Positions 34,390 through 42,471 of a stretch of DNA of 64,000 nt are shown here, in pieces. The notes below the pieces were generated by a model that worked only from the letters and a program-made list of their open reading frames with translations, was not told the origin of the DNA and ran no database searches. The DNA comes from UBA288 sp050178135 (GTDB lineage: Archaea > Halobacteriota > Methanomicrobia > Methanomicrobiales > Methanospirillaceae): positions 1-64,000 of the forward strand of contig JBFXGJ010000003.1 in the NCBI GenBank assembly GCA_050178135.1. Reading direction: 5' to 3'. Numbering within the stretch: the first letter of the stretch is position 1; the number at the start of each line of letters is the position of its first letter. The position numbers and the translations under genes were made by a program.

Positions 34390-36066
34390 ATGCGCGTACC
34401 TCTCGTCCTGCTCGCCCTCATGTGCCTGGGCACGGGCGCCGGTGCGTACGCGATCGCCGAGGTCTGCCCGGACACCTGGCTCTCGGGCGAGGCGGACGAG
34501 TTCTTCGTCCTCACGGTCGAGGGGCCACTCGACGGGGTGAGTGTCACCGATGGCGAAGGGACGGCCAGCTTTCCTCCGGGTTCGAGGGGAGACGGGAGAG
34601 TCGTCGTCGCGCGGAACGGAACGGCGTACCGGCTCGTTCACGGCTCCCTTCCGGACTTCGAACTCCAGGATGTCTCGCCGGCCCCAGGGATGGTGCGGAC
34701 GAAGGACCTCCGGCTCGGAAACGACCACGACGAGCTGGCGCTGCTCGTGCGCGGCACGGTGGTCGACCGGGTCGCCTGGCCTGGGGACGTGCGGCCCCGC
34801 CAGGGCCAGGTCCACTTCCGGGAGAACGGGACGTGGGACCCGCGCGTCCTCCTGATCGGGCAGTCCCGTTTCGGCCCCCTCACGGTCTCCGGTGTCTCAG
34901 GCACCGCCTTCGTCTCGCCCGATTGCTCGAAGGACGTCCTGGAGGACCTGGTCGCCTCGGCACGCGAGTCGATCCTCCTCAACGCCTACGAACTGACCGA
35001 CCCGGTCCTCGCCGAGGCGCTTCTTGCCGCCCGGGCATGCGGGGTGCAGGTCATCGTGCTCGTGGAGGGGGGACCGGTGGGCGGCATCCCGTCGGGCGAG
35101 TGGGCCGTTCTCGCCCGCCTGCTCGAGGCAGGGATCCCGATCCACCGGATTGGTTCGGGGGAGACGGCCCACGCCCGTTACCGGTTCGATCACGCCAAGT
35201 ACCTGGTCGTTGACGACCGCTGGACGATGGTGACGACCGAGAACTGGAAGCCGGCCGCATTTCCCCCGTCGGGGCAGCAGGGGAACCGCGGCTGGGGAGT
35301 GGTGCTCGACGACCCCCGGGTCGCGGCGTACTTCCGTGAGGTCTTTGCCGAGGACATCGGTGGACGGGACATCGAGCCGGTCACGACCGTGCACCCTGGG
35401 GCAGTCGAGACACCCTCCGGGCGGGGATATGCGCCCCGGTTCACGCCGGCACCGTTCCGGGACGCGACGGTGACTGCCGTCCTCGCCCCCGACACGGCCG
35501 ACCAGGTGACCGCCCTGGTCACCTCGGCACGCTCGTCAATCCTGATCGAGCAGGCCTACATCACCAACGAGTCGGGAACCCGACTCCAGCGCTACCTGTC
35601 TGCCGCCGTGGACGCGGCTCGGCGCGGGGTGCAGGTCCGGGTGCTCCTGGACTCTGCCTGGTTTAACACCGAGGACGAGGCGGACAACGACGAGCAGGTC
35701 GCCCTGATCAACCGGATCGCAGCCGCCGAGGGGCTTCCACTCGAGGCGCGGCTCGTGGACCTCCAGGCGCACGACCTCACAAAGGTTCACACCAAGGGAG
35801 TGGTCGTAGACGGGCAGCGGGTGCTGGTCTCGTCGATCAACTGGAACGAGAACTCGCCTTCGTTCAACCGTGAGGCGGGTGTGATCGTGGACGACCTCGC
35901 GACAGGGGCATACTTTACGGCCGCGTTCGACTCTGACTGGGGCTCGGGTTCGGACCTCTCCGCCGCCGCTGCCCGACGCGGGGTGGACTGGCAGCGGATC
36001 GGGATCGCGGGAGTCGTGCTCGTCGGGGTGGCGGCAGTCGTCCTCGTCCGAAAGAGGAGAGGTTAG
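34390..36066 (+). CDS. Exported, membrane-anchored phospholipase D-like protein
   Basis: A 558-residue protein with two HxK-type catalytic halves: DHAKYLVVDD near residue 275 and VHTKGVVVDG near 470, each followed by an S/T-x-NW motif (TTENW, SSINW). A signal peptide (VPLVLLALMCLGTGAGA) and a C-terminal membrane segment with KRRG put the enzyme outside the cell. Residues 90-170 look like a lamin-tail-type beta domain. A GTG at 34372 would add six residues, but the promoter position favours 34390 and a leaderless message. The substrate may be phospholipid or nucleic acid. Confidence 0.85.
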   Translation: MRVPLVLLALMCLGTGAGAYAIAEVCPDTWLSGEADEFFVLTVEGPLDGVSVTDGEGTASFPPGSRGDGRVVVARNGTAYRLVHGSLPDFELQDVSPAPGMVRTKDLRLGNDHDELALLVRGTVVDRVAWPGDVRPRQGQVHFRENGTWDPRVLLIGQSRFGPLTVSGVSGTAFVSPDCSKDVLEDLVASARESILLNAYELTDPVLAEALLAARACGVQVIVLVEGGPVGGIPSGEWAVLARLLEAGIPIHRIGSGETAHARYRFDHAKYLVVDDRWTMVTTENWKPAAFPPSGQQGNRGWGVVLDDPRVAAYFREVFAEDIGGRDIEPVTTVHPGAVETPSGRGYAPRFTPAPFRDATVTAVLAPDTADQVTALVTSARSSILIEQAYITNESGTRLQRYLSAAVDAARRGVQVRVLLDSAWFNTEDEADNDEQVALINRIAAAEGLPLEARLVDLQAHDLTKVHTKGVVVDGQRVLVSSINWNENSPSFNREAGVIVDDLATGAYFTAAFDSDWGSGSDLSAAAARRGVDWQRIGIAGVVLVGVAAVVLVRKRRG

Positions 36067-36416
36067 AAGAGGGACACCGAGTTGTCGTCGCGGAGGGAGG
36101 GTTCGAACTTCTTTGCCGCACAGCGGCAGAGGTCGCAGAGCGTGACGGTGCCCGCCTCCTCCCCCATGACCGACAGCGCCCAGCGGTCGATCAGGGCGGA
36201 GAGTTCTGGCGAGAAGTCGTTGCCATCACAGCATCCGCGCTTATGGCTGACATACTGGGAGATCGCGGCCCGGCTGATACCGAGGCGCCGTGCGACCTCC
36301 GTCTGCGGTACACCCTGGTGGTGCACCAGCCGACAGACCATCTCGGCGCGGGCGGTGGGAACGAGTTTGCGCACCATGGCGTCGCACACCATGATGTCAC
36401 AGACTCGCTCGTTCAT
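36063..36416 (-). CDS. Helix-turn-helix regulator with cysteine motif
   Basis: A 117-residue regulator. The helix-turn-helix reads VPQTEVARRLGISRAAISQYVSHKRG, followed by CC and a late CDLCRCAAK. The cysteines (also CDIMVCD near the start) suggest an iron-sulphur or redox switch, as in other methanogen members of this group. It shares an ATGA with the winged-helix gene upstream, so both depend on the operator at 36655-36671. Confidence 0.8.
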   Translation of the reverse strand: MNERVCDIMVCDAMVRKLVPTARAEMVCRLVHHQGVPQTEVARRLGISRAAISQYVSHKRGCCDGNDFSPELSALIDRWALSVMGEEAGTVTLCDLCRCAAKKFEPSLRDDNSVSLF

Positions 36417-36646
36417 GCGGGTACCGCGACAGCCGCCTGACGCGACTGGTAGATGATCTGGCGGGCGTCCTTAAAGTTGAACTTCTCGAGGATCAGGTGA
36501 TTCTCTTTCAGTTTCTTCAGCGCGTATCGTACGGTGCGCGGTGCGAGGTTCGACCGCTGCACAAGCTCCTTGTGGGTCATGGCACCGCTGTTGTCCAGCA
36601 GGTGCAGGACGGTCCTGGAGGATGGTGGAAGACCAGACCCTGTCAT
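36413..36646 (-). CDS. Winged-helix (MarR-like) DNA-binding protein
   Basis: A 77-residue protein that is essentially one winged helix: TVLHLLDNSGAMTHKELVQRS, then LAPRTVRYALKKLKENHLI. The ATG at 36646 lies about 25 nt after a TATA-like GTTTAAGTG, so a leaderless transcript is likely; a GTG two codons earlier is the alternative. It is first in a two-gene operon of small regulators. Confidence 0.8.
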   Translation of the reverse strand: MTGSGLPPSSRTVLHLLDNSGAMTHKELVQRSNLAPRTVRYALKKLKENHLILEKFNFKDARQIIYQSRQAAVAVPA

Positions 36647-36654
36647 ACTCACTA

Positions 36655-36671
36655 TGTTAACGCTGTTAACA
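36655..36671. promoter_or_regulatory. Palindromic operator of the two-regulator operon
   Basis: TGTTAAC-GCT-GTTAACA is a perfect 7-bp inverted repeat with a 3-bp centre. It lies between the minus-strand TATA-like box (about 36673-36681) and the start codon of the winged-helix gene, where a bound repressor would block transcription. The divergent gene at 36720 has its own box A outside the repeat. Confidence 0.65.
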
Positions 36672-36686
36672 CTTAAACCTGTCGGT

Positions 36687-36694
36687 TATATTTA
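36687..36694 (+). promoter_or_regulatory. Box A promoter of the OB-fold membrane protein gene
   Basis: TTATATTT lies 26-33 nt before the ATG at 36720, giving a leaderless or nearly leaderless message. Confidence 0.65.
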
Positions 36695-36719
36695 GGATGA
36701 CTACGAACTATTTCGTCGT

Positions 36720-37088
36720 ATGCTGGTGCCGCAGGAGCGCCGCGCCCTCGCGATCCTCATCCTCGTCTTCGGCCTGGTCGGCGGTGGGGCGGCCCTACTC
36801 GAGGTGCTCGGCCCGGAGACGTTCGCCGTCCCCTTCTCGGCCGACCTTCCCGACGGGACGCTTGCCGTCGTCCGGGGCCCGATCGAGGAGGTGGTCGCGA
36901 CGGACGGGGGCCACCTGATCTGTCGCGTGGGCAGGGTCCGGGTCTTCATGCCGGCGAGCGCGGTCCCCGATCCCGCCCCGACCAAGGACGAGTCCGTGGA
37001 GTGCTACGGCATCGTCTCGACCTACAACGGAGTCCGCGAGCTCGTCCTCCGCGAGGCCCGGGACCTCCGTCGGGTCGATCAGGAATAG
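36720..37088 (+). CDS. Membrane-anchored OB-fold-like protein
   Basis: A 122-residue protein. One N-terminal membrane helix (LAILILVFGLVGGGAALL) leads to a beta-rich domain (GTLAVVRGPIEEVVATDGGHLICRVGRVRVFMP, then VECYGIVSTYNGVRELVL) that looks like an OB fold. Similar small anchored proteins occur in other methanogens; no function is known to me. It overlaps the 3' end of the sensor gene by 10 bp. Confidence 0.7.
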   Translation: MLVPQERRALAILILVFGLVGGGAALLEVLGPETFAVPFSADLPDGTLAVVRGPIEEVVATDGGHLICRVGRVRVFMPASAVPDPAPTKDESVECYGIVSTYNGVRELVLREARDLRRVDQE

Positions 37089-39103
37089 TCGGTGCAGTCC
37101 GGGGGCAGGGACTCGAAGGGGGTCGGCGCGCCGAGCACGCCCCGTTCACGGGCCGAGGCCCGCCAGGCAGCCTCGAGCGCCGAGGAAAGGTCGTCCGCGT
37201 CCGATCGGAGCACAGACTCGATCCGGGCCTCGAGCGACTCCAACGCCCGGATGCGGCAATGGTCGTGTGCCGCGACCACGCCGAGCTCGACGAAGGCGAA
37301 GAGGCTTGCCTCGAGCGGCCGGAGGAAGGCGGCGAGGACCAGGCAGGGGCGCACCGCCCCGTCGGTTCCGAGCGCCCCGGCGAGGTAGCGCGACGGGATC
37401 CCCCGTGCCCCCTGCCGGCGCCGCTCTTCGGTCGTCCTGACCCGGTTCCGGTCCGGCTCTGCCAGGCGCAGGGTAAAGTCGGCAGGTGCCCCCGGGCCGA
37501 AGAGCCGCTGCGCGCCCGCGTTCTCAAAGAGGATCCGGCCCTCGCGGTCGAAGAGGAGAAGGGGGAGCGGCGCCGACGTGACGATCGCCTCGAACCGTCT
37601 GCCCCGTGCCGCCTCGAGAGCGGACGTCTCGTCCCGGAGCACCACGGAGAACCCGCCTTTTGCGAGCCCATCGAGGACCGCCGTCTCCTGATCCCCGTAC
37701 GGCCCGGACCGGTCCGCGACCACGATCAGGCCGACGAGCCGACCGTCCTCGAGAACCGGTGCCGTGAGCAGGCGCCGAACAACGCGGTGACCCTCCGGGA
37801 GACAGCAGGTGTCGATCTCCTCCAGGTGGGAGAGGAACGCCGGATCGGGGACCAGTCTCCAGGGCTCAAACCGCCCGGGACCGTCCCGGAGCGCCGCTGA
37901 GCACGAGAGTGGCACTGGCTGATCCCCGTCGAACCGGTAGACTGCGCCGTAGCGCGATCCGGAAAGGCGGAGGGCGACGGCGAGGAGGCGGTCGGCTCCC
38001 TGCCCGGGCTCAGCCCGGTGCACCTCGAGGAGCGCGTTTGCCAGCCCCCGACGCCACTCGGCGTCGGCGAGTCGGCCTGAGAGGTCCGAGGCGTCAGTGG
38101 CGAGGAGCACCGCAGCGGCGACGGTTCCGTCGGGACGGGTGACCGGCGAGGCCCCGAGCAGGAGGCGCCGACCGTCGACCTCGACCTCCCCGGTGCCGGG
38201 GGCGCCGAAGACGGCGAGCCGTGCAAGTGGTTCGAGGGCCTGGGCGACCCGTTCGGGAAAGGCCGTCCAGAGAGTCTGTCCCTCGACCGCCTCCTCATCG
38301 CCGACGAGCGCAGCCAGAACCTCGCCGCCGGCGATACCGCACCGGAGTTCCTCGTCGACGAGGAGGGCGGCACCCGGCAGGTGGCCAACGATGTCACGGT
38401 GCCGGGCCTCGCTCGCTGCGAGAGCGTCTCCCGCCTCCCGTTCGACCGTCCGGTCTGTGACCGATAGCACCGCCAGCACCGGGGTCGCCATCGCGCCCGA
38501 GAGTTCGCACCAGCGGCGTGACCCATCCGGGCCTCGGAGCCAGGCCCCGCGCCCCACGACCTCTCCCGCCCGGAGGTCGACGATGAGGGCATCGAACGCG
38601 GCCGTATCCTCGAAGGCATCGGCGAGCGACCGCCCCTGGAGCGGCCCCAGCAGGCCGGCGGCCCGGCCGTTCAGGTCGTGCACCCGGCCCGTCGCCGGCA
38701 TCAAGAAGAGGACGGCGGATGGAAGCCGGTCGCGGAGGCTGTGATACCAGACCCGGTAGGTTCCCGCCTCCTCCGACGCCGCCCCGAGGAGACCCGCGAA
38801 GAGCACGCCCACCGCCGCGAGGGCGGCTCCCCCGAGCAGAGCGGGGACGAACGGTGACCCCGTCGCGATCGAGAGACCGGCAAACACCGCCCCGGCGAGG
38901 ACGGCGAGGGCAGAGGCGCTGCGCCGGTCCCGGCACCCCCCGACGGCGACCGGGACGAGAACAAGGGCCGCGGCGACGGCAGGAAGGTCGAGGACGAGTG
39001 CGGCGGCGGATGCGGTCCAGGCGATGAGGGCGGCGAGGGCGAGGAGCGGAAGGCCGGTGTCGGTCCGGGGCATGATGGAGAGGGGTGGCCCCGTATGCCG
39101 CAT
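37079..39103 (-). CDS. Membrane PAS/GAF sensor protein without kinase domain
   Basis: A 674-residue protein. About four to five hydrophobic N-terminal segments precede PAS domains (one near 125-220, one near 240-340), a GAF-like domain (about 345-485) and another PAS (from about 495). The end lacks any H box, ATPase box or receiver, so it has no visible output of its own. The start could be 39103 or the ATG at 39073; both fit. It is divergent from the DUF3467 gene. Confidence 0.7.
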   Translation of the reverse strand: MRHTGPPLSIMPRTDTGLPLLALAALIAWTASAAALVLDLPAVAAALVLVPVAVGGCRDRRSASALAVLAGAVFAGLSIATGSPFVPALLGGAALAAVGVLFAGLLGAASEEAGTYRVWYHSLRDRLPSAVLFLMPATGRVHDLNGRAAGLLGPLQGRSLADAFEDTAAFDALIVDLRAGEVVGRGAWLRGPDGSRRWCELSGAMATPVLAVLSVTDRTVEREAGDALAASEARHRDIVGHLPGAALLVDEELRCGIAGGEVLAALVGDEEAVEGQTLWTAFPERVAQALEPLARLAVFGAPGTGEVEVDGRRLLLGASPVTRPDGTVAAAVLLATDASDLSGRLADAEWRRGLANALLEVHRAEPGQGADRLLAVALRLSGSRYGAVYRFDGDQPVPLSCSAALRDGPGRFEPWRLVPDPAFLSHLEEIDTCCLPEGHRVVRRLLTAPVLEDGRLVGLIVVADRSGPYGDQETAVLDGLAKGGFSVVLRDETSALEAARGRRFEAIVTSAPLPLLLFDREGRILFENAGAQRLFGPGAPADFTLRLAEPDRNRVRTTEERRRQGARGIPSRYLAGALGTDGAVRPCLVLAAFLRPLEASLFAFVELGVVAAHDHCRIRALESLEARIESVLRSDADDLSSALEAAWRASARERGVLGAPTPFESLPPDCTDYS

Positions 39104-39159
39104 CAATCTGCCTGTCCAGTCCGAAGGAGTGATAAACGAGCGGAGGGTACCCTATCCCC

Positions 39160-39456
39160 ATGTCAAACCAGGAGATCCAGGTCCAGATGCCGCCCGACCT
39201 CGATCCGGTCTACTCCAACATGATCCAGATCGCCTACAAGGACGACGAGTTCACCTTCCTCTTCCTCCACCAGATCCCCGGGACCAACCAAGCCCGGGCC
39301 AAGGCGATCGTCTCGATCTCCCCCCGCCATGCAAAGTCCCTGCTCGCGGTGCTCGGCGGGTCGATGGCCGAATACGAAGAAAAGTTCGGGACCCTCGAGG
39401 GGCCGGGCGAGCGCCGGGCCGAGAGCGTCTCGACAACCCTTTCGGGCTACTCCTGA
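39160..39456 (+). CDS. DUF3467 family protein
   Basis: A 98-residue protein typical of DUF3467: YSNMIQIAYKDDEFTFLFLHQIPG and RAIVSISPRHAKSLLAVL-like segments (AKAIVSISPRHAKSLL here). Function is unknown. It ends 1 nt before the aroD start and is very likely co-transcribed with it. Confidence 0.85.
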   Translation: MSNQEIQVQMPPDLDPVYSNMIQIAYKDDEFTFLFLHQIPGTNQARAKAIVSISPRHAKSLLAVLGGSMAEYEEKFGTLEGPGERRAESVSTTLSGYS

Positions 39457-39457
39457 G

Positions 39458-40105
39458 ATGGAACTGGTCGCGCCGGTGACCGGGCTCGACGAGTTCACCG
39501 CCGTGGTCGAGGCGAAGCCGGACCTGGTCGAACTCCGGCTCGACCTCGTCGCCCGGGAGGACCTCCCGGGCCTCGCCGCCGCCTGCAGGGAGGTCTCCCT
39601 CCCCCTGGTCGCGACCGTCCGCTCGGTCGAGGAGGGGGGCGCCTTCGCCGGTGATGCCGACGACTGCGCCCGTCTCCTTGTCCCGTTCCTTTCCCTCGCC
39701 CGGTACGTCGACCTCGAGCGCCGCTTCCGCTCCCAGGCCCCGGCCTGCCGCCGGGCAGGGTGCAGGGTCATCGCCTCGGTTCACCTGGGCACGATGCTCC
39801 CCCTCCCCGAGCTCTTCGGGCTCGAGCGAGACCTCCGGAGCTACGGCGACATCCCCAAGCTCGTCCTCGCCCCGTCGTCGGACGACGACCTGCTCGACCT
39901 CCTCTCCTTCACCCATGCGGTCTCAAAACCGGTCTGTACCTCGATCATGGGGACCGCGTTCCGTCACGGGCGGGCCCTCCTCCCGCTCTTTGGCTCGTCG
40001 TTCGCCTACTGCTCGGTCGGCCGTCCCTCCTCGCCCGGGCAGTACACCCTCGCCGAGATGCGGACCCTCGTGGCGCTCCTGGGGCCGGCGGACCTGGCCC
40101 AATAG
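39458..40105 (+). CDS. aroD: 3-dehydroquinate dehydratase, type I
   Basis: A 215-residue enzyme that dehydrates 3-dehydroquinate. VELRLDLV near the N-terminus, the general-base His in IASVHLG and the Schiff-base Lys in IPKLVLAP are in place, with GRPSSPGQ at the substrate loop. It is the only shikimate-pathway gene here on the plus strand and converges on aroC with 6 bp between the stops. It completes the pathway coded by the opposite operon. Confidence 0.92.
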   Translation: MELVAPVTGLDEFTAVVEAKPDLVELRLDLVAREDLPGLAAACREVSLPLVATVRSVEEGGAFAGDADDCARLLVPFLSLARYVDLERRFRSQAPACRRAGCRVIASVHLGTMLPLPELFGLERDLRSYGDIPKLVLAPSSDDDLLDLLSFTHAVSKPVCTSIMGTAFRHGRALLPLFGSSFAYCSVGRPSSPGQYTLAEMRTLVALLGPADLAQ

Positions 40106-40111
40106 GGGATC

Positions 40112-41113
40112 TCACTCCTCCGTGAGCCCGGTACAGGCTTTCTGGAGGAGGAGGGCGTCCACGAGCACCAGCCCGAGCATCGCCTCGGCGACCGGCACGA
40201 GCCGGTAGGCGATGCAGGGGTCGTGCCGCCCGGCGATCGAGACCTCGACCGGTTGGCCGGACGCGTCGACCGTCGCCTGGGGCCGGGCGATAGACGGTGT
40301 CGGCTTCACTCCGATTCGTGTAACCACCGGTTCACCGTTCGAGATCCCGCCCAGGATGCCCCCGGCGCGGTTCGAGGCGAACCCGTCGGGAAGGATCGGG
40401 TCGTTCATCTCGGAGCCGTAGAGGTCGGCCGCGCCAAATCCCTCGCCGATCTCGACCCCCTTCACCGCCCCGATCCCCATCATGGCACCGGCGATCGCTG
40501 CGTCGAGCCGCCCGAAGACCGGCTCGCCGAGACCGGGCGGCACCCCGGTGGCGACCACCTCGACGATACCGCCGACCGAGTCGCCACGGGACGCTGCATC
40601 CCGCACCTCGGCGGCCATCGCCTCCTCGCCCGAGATGCCGTGGACCGAGAGGACATGCCCCTCGACCCGGATGCCATGGAAGGAGAGGAGCCGCAGGGCG
40701 ATTGCGCCCGCCGCCACCCTCCCGACCGTCTCGCGCCCCGAGGAGCGTCCGCCGCCGCGGTGATCGCGGACTCCGTACTTCCAGGTGAAGGTAGCATCCG
40801 CGTGGCCAGGACGGAAGACCTCGCGGAGAGGCTCGTAATCCCTGGATTGGGCCCCTTCGTTCTCAACCAGGAGGGCGATCGGCATCCCGGTGGTCACCCC
40901 CTCGAAGACCCCTGAGAGAATCCGCACCCGGTCCGCCTCTCGGCGGGGAGAGACGAGCGGCCCCGTGCCGGGCCGGCGCCGGTCGAGGAGCGGCTGGATG
41001 TCCCCCTCGGAGAGCGGGATTCGCGCCGGGCACCCGTCGACAACGGCGCCGAGGGCCGGGCCATGGCTCTCACCGAAGGTGGTCACCCGGAAGAGCCGGC
41101 CGAAGGTGTTCAT
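40112..41113 (-). CDS. aroC: Chorismate synthase
   Basis: A 333-residue FMN-dependent enzyme that makes chorismate from EPSP. FRVTTFGESHGPALG, the RRRPGTG loop, DHRGGGRSSGRETVGRVAAGA and RHDPCIAYRLVPVAEAM are diagnostic. It is last in the eight-gene operon and starts within the stop of the aroK-aroE fusion (ATGA). Confidence 0.97.
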   Translation of the reverse strand: MNTFGRLFRVTTFGESHGPALGAVVDGCPARIPLSEGDIQPLLDRRRPGTGPLVSPRREADRVRILSGVFEGVTTGMPIALLVENEGAQSRDYEPLREVFRPGHADATFTWKYGVRDHRGGGRSSGRETVGRVAAGAIALRLLSFHGIRVEGHVLSVHGISGEEAMAAEVRDAASRGDSVGGIVEVVATGVPPGLGEPVFGRLDAAIAGAMMGIGAVKGVEIGEGFGAADLYGSEMNDPILPDGFASNRAGGILGGISNGEPVVTRIGVKPTPSIARPQATVDASGQPVEVSIAGRHDPCIAYRLVPVAEAMLGLVLVDALLLQKACTGLTEE

Positions 41114-42471
41114 CGGAGCGCCTCCTCGACCTCTGCCGCCGAGACCCGAAGGCCGAAGAAGGCCTCGCACTGGGCGGCCGCCTGGTGGGCGAAGAGCGCC
41201 GTCCCGGGGACCGTCGTCGCGCCAGCGGCCCGGGCGAACCGGAGGAGCGGGGTCTCGGGCGGCGTGTAGACGAGGTCGAAGACGGTCATACCGTCCCGGA
41301 GGTCGTCGGGACCGAGGATCGATGCCGTGTCCGGTGCCATCCCGACCGGGGTCGCGTTGACGACGACGTCAGTCCGGGTGGGGTCGAACTCCGCGAGGGT
41401 CCCGGAACCGGCCCCGAAACGGGCGGCGAGTGCGATAGCCCGTCCAGGATGGCGGGCGAGCACGGTGACCTCCATGCCCAGGTCGACAAGCGCGTATGCA
41501 GCGGCAGCGGCAGCCCCGCCCGCGCCGAGCACGACCGCCCGAAGGCCCCGGCCCCCGAGGCGGGCGAGCGGCGCCCGGACCCCGAGCCAGTCGGTGTTCA
41601 GGCCGAAGAACCGGCCCTCGCTCTGCACGACCGTGTTCACGGCCCCGATCGCCTCCGCCTCGGGCGAGAGGAGATCACACTGCCGGAGCATCGCCTCCTT
41701 GAACGGGATGGTGACCGAGAGGCCCCGAAGACCCAGTCGCCGTGCGAGCGAGACTGCGGCATCGGCGGAGGGAGCGTCGATCCGCGTATACGCGTAGGGA
41801 AGGCCGTACATCTCGGCAAGGCGGGCGAAGACGGCCGGCGACCGGCTGTGACCGATCGGGTGGCCGACGACCGCGCAGAGGAGACGCCCGTCCGTGAGTT
41901 CCCGGTCGACCACCGCGGCCTCCCCCGGGTCGGGGTTGGCGGCCGCGAGCTCCTCCCGGAGCGCTGCCGACGGGCGGTTCTCGAGCCAGGTGAGGACCCC
42001 GGCGACGACCGCCGCGGGGTCCCGGCAGCCAGTCCAGGCGCAGTGGTCGGCCGCGGCCCGGTAGAGCGGCTCGCGAGCGGTGAGGATGGCACGGGCCTCC
42101 TCCTCGGCACCGAGCCCGGTGAGCGGCGGGCGGTCCGAGCCCGCGCACCGCGCGGCGAGCTCGTCGGGAGGGGCGGCGAGCCAGATCACCCGGGCGTGCC
42201 GGCGTAGGGCCGCAACGTTCGCGGGGTCGAGGACGACCCCGCCGCCGGTCGCGATGACGCCATCCACGTCGGCGAGGGAGGCGCAGACTGCGCGCTCGCG
42301 GCGACGGAAACCGGCCTCGCCCTCCTCAGCGAAGATCGCAGTGACAGGTCTGCCGGCCGCCGCCTCGACGAGCGCGTCGGTGTCCAGGAACCGGGTGCCC
42401 AGCCGTTCGGCAAGGTGCCGCCCGACCGTGGTCTTCCCGGCGCCGCGAGCGCCGACCAGGACGAGTTTCAC
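41110..42471 (-). CDS. aroKE: Shikimate kinase - shikimate dehydrogenase fusion
   Basis: A 453-residue bifunctional protein. Residues 1-165 are a P-loop shikimate kinase of bacterial type: GARGAGKTTVG, FLDTDALVE, FRRRE, ATGGGVV and SDRPPLTG. Residues 195-453 are shikimate dehydrogenase: VVGHPIGHSRSP, TIPFKEA with the catalytic Lys, GLNTDWLG and LGAGGAAAAAA. It covers dehydroshikimate to shikimate 3-phosphate in one chain. The GTG start at 42471 overlaps the aroA stop (GTGA). Most methanogens use an unrelated GHMP-type shikimate kinase. Confidence 0.93.
   Translation of the reverse strand: MKLVLVGARGAGKTTVGRHLAERLGTRFLDTDALVEAAAGRPVTAIFAEEGEAGFRRRERAVCASLADVDGVIATGGGVVLDPANVAALRRHARVIWLAAPPDELAARCAGSDRPPLTGLGAEEEARAILTAREPLYRAAADHCAWTGCRDPAAVVAGVLTWLENRPSAALREELAAANPDPGEAAVVDRELTDGRLLCAVVGHPIGHSRSPAVFARLAEMYGLPYAYTRIDAPSADAAVSLARRLGLRGLSVTIPFKEAMLRQCDLLSPEAEAIGAVNTVVQSEGRFFGLNTDWLGVRAPLARLGGRGLRAVVLGAGGAAAAAAYALVDLGMEVTVLARHPGRAIALAARFGAGSGTLAEFDPTRTDVVVNATPVGMAPDTASILGPDDLRDGMTVFDLVYTPPETPLLRFARAAGATTVPGTALFAHQAAAQCEAFFGLRVSAAEVEEALR

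Noticed and set aside
41185..42207. A 340-codon plus-strand frame inside the aroK-aroE region
   Set aside because: Antisense to the fusion gene, with no recognisable motif.
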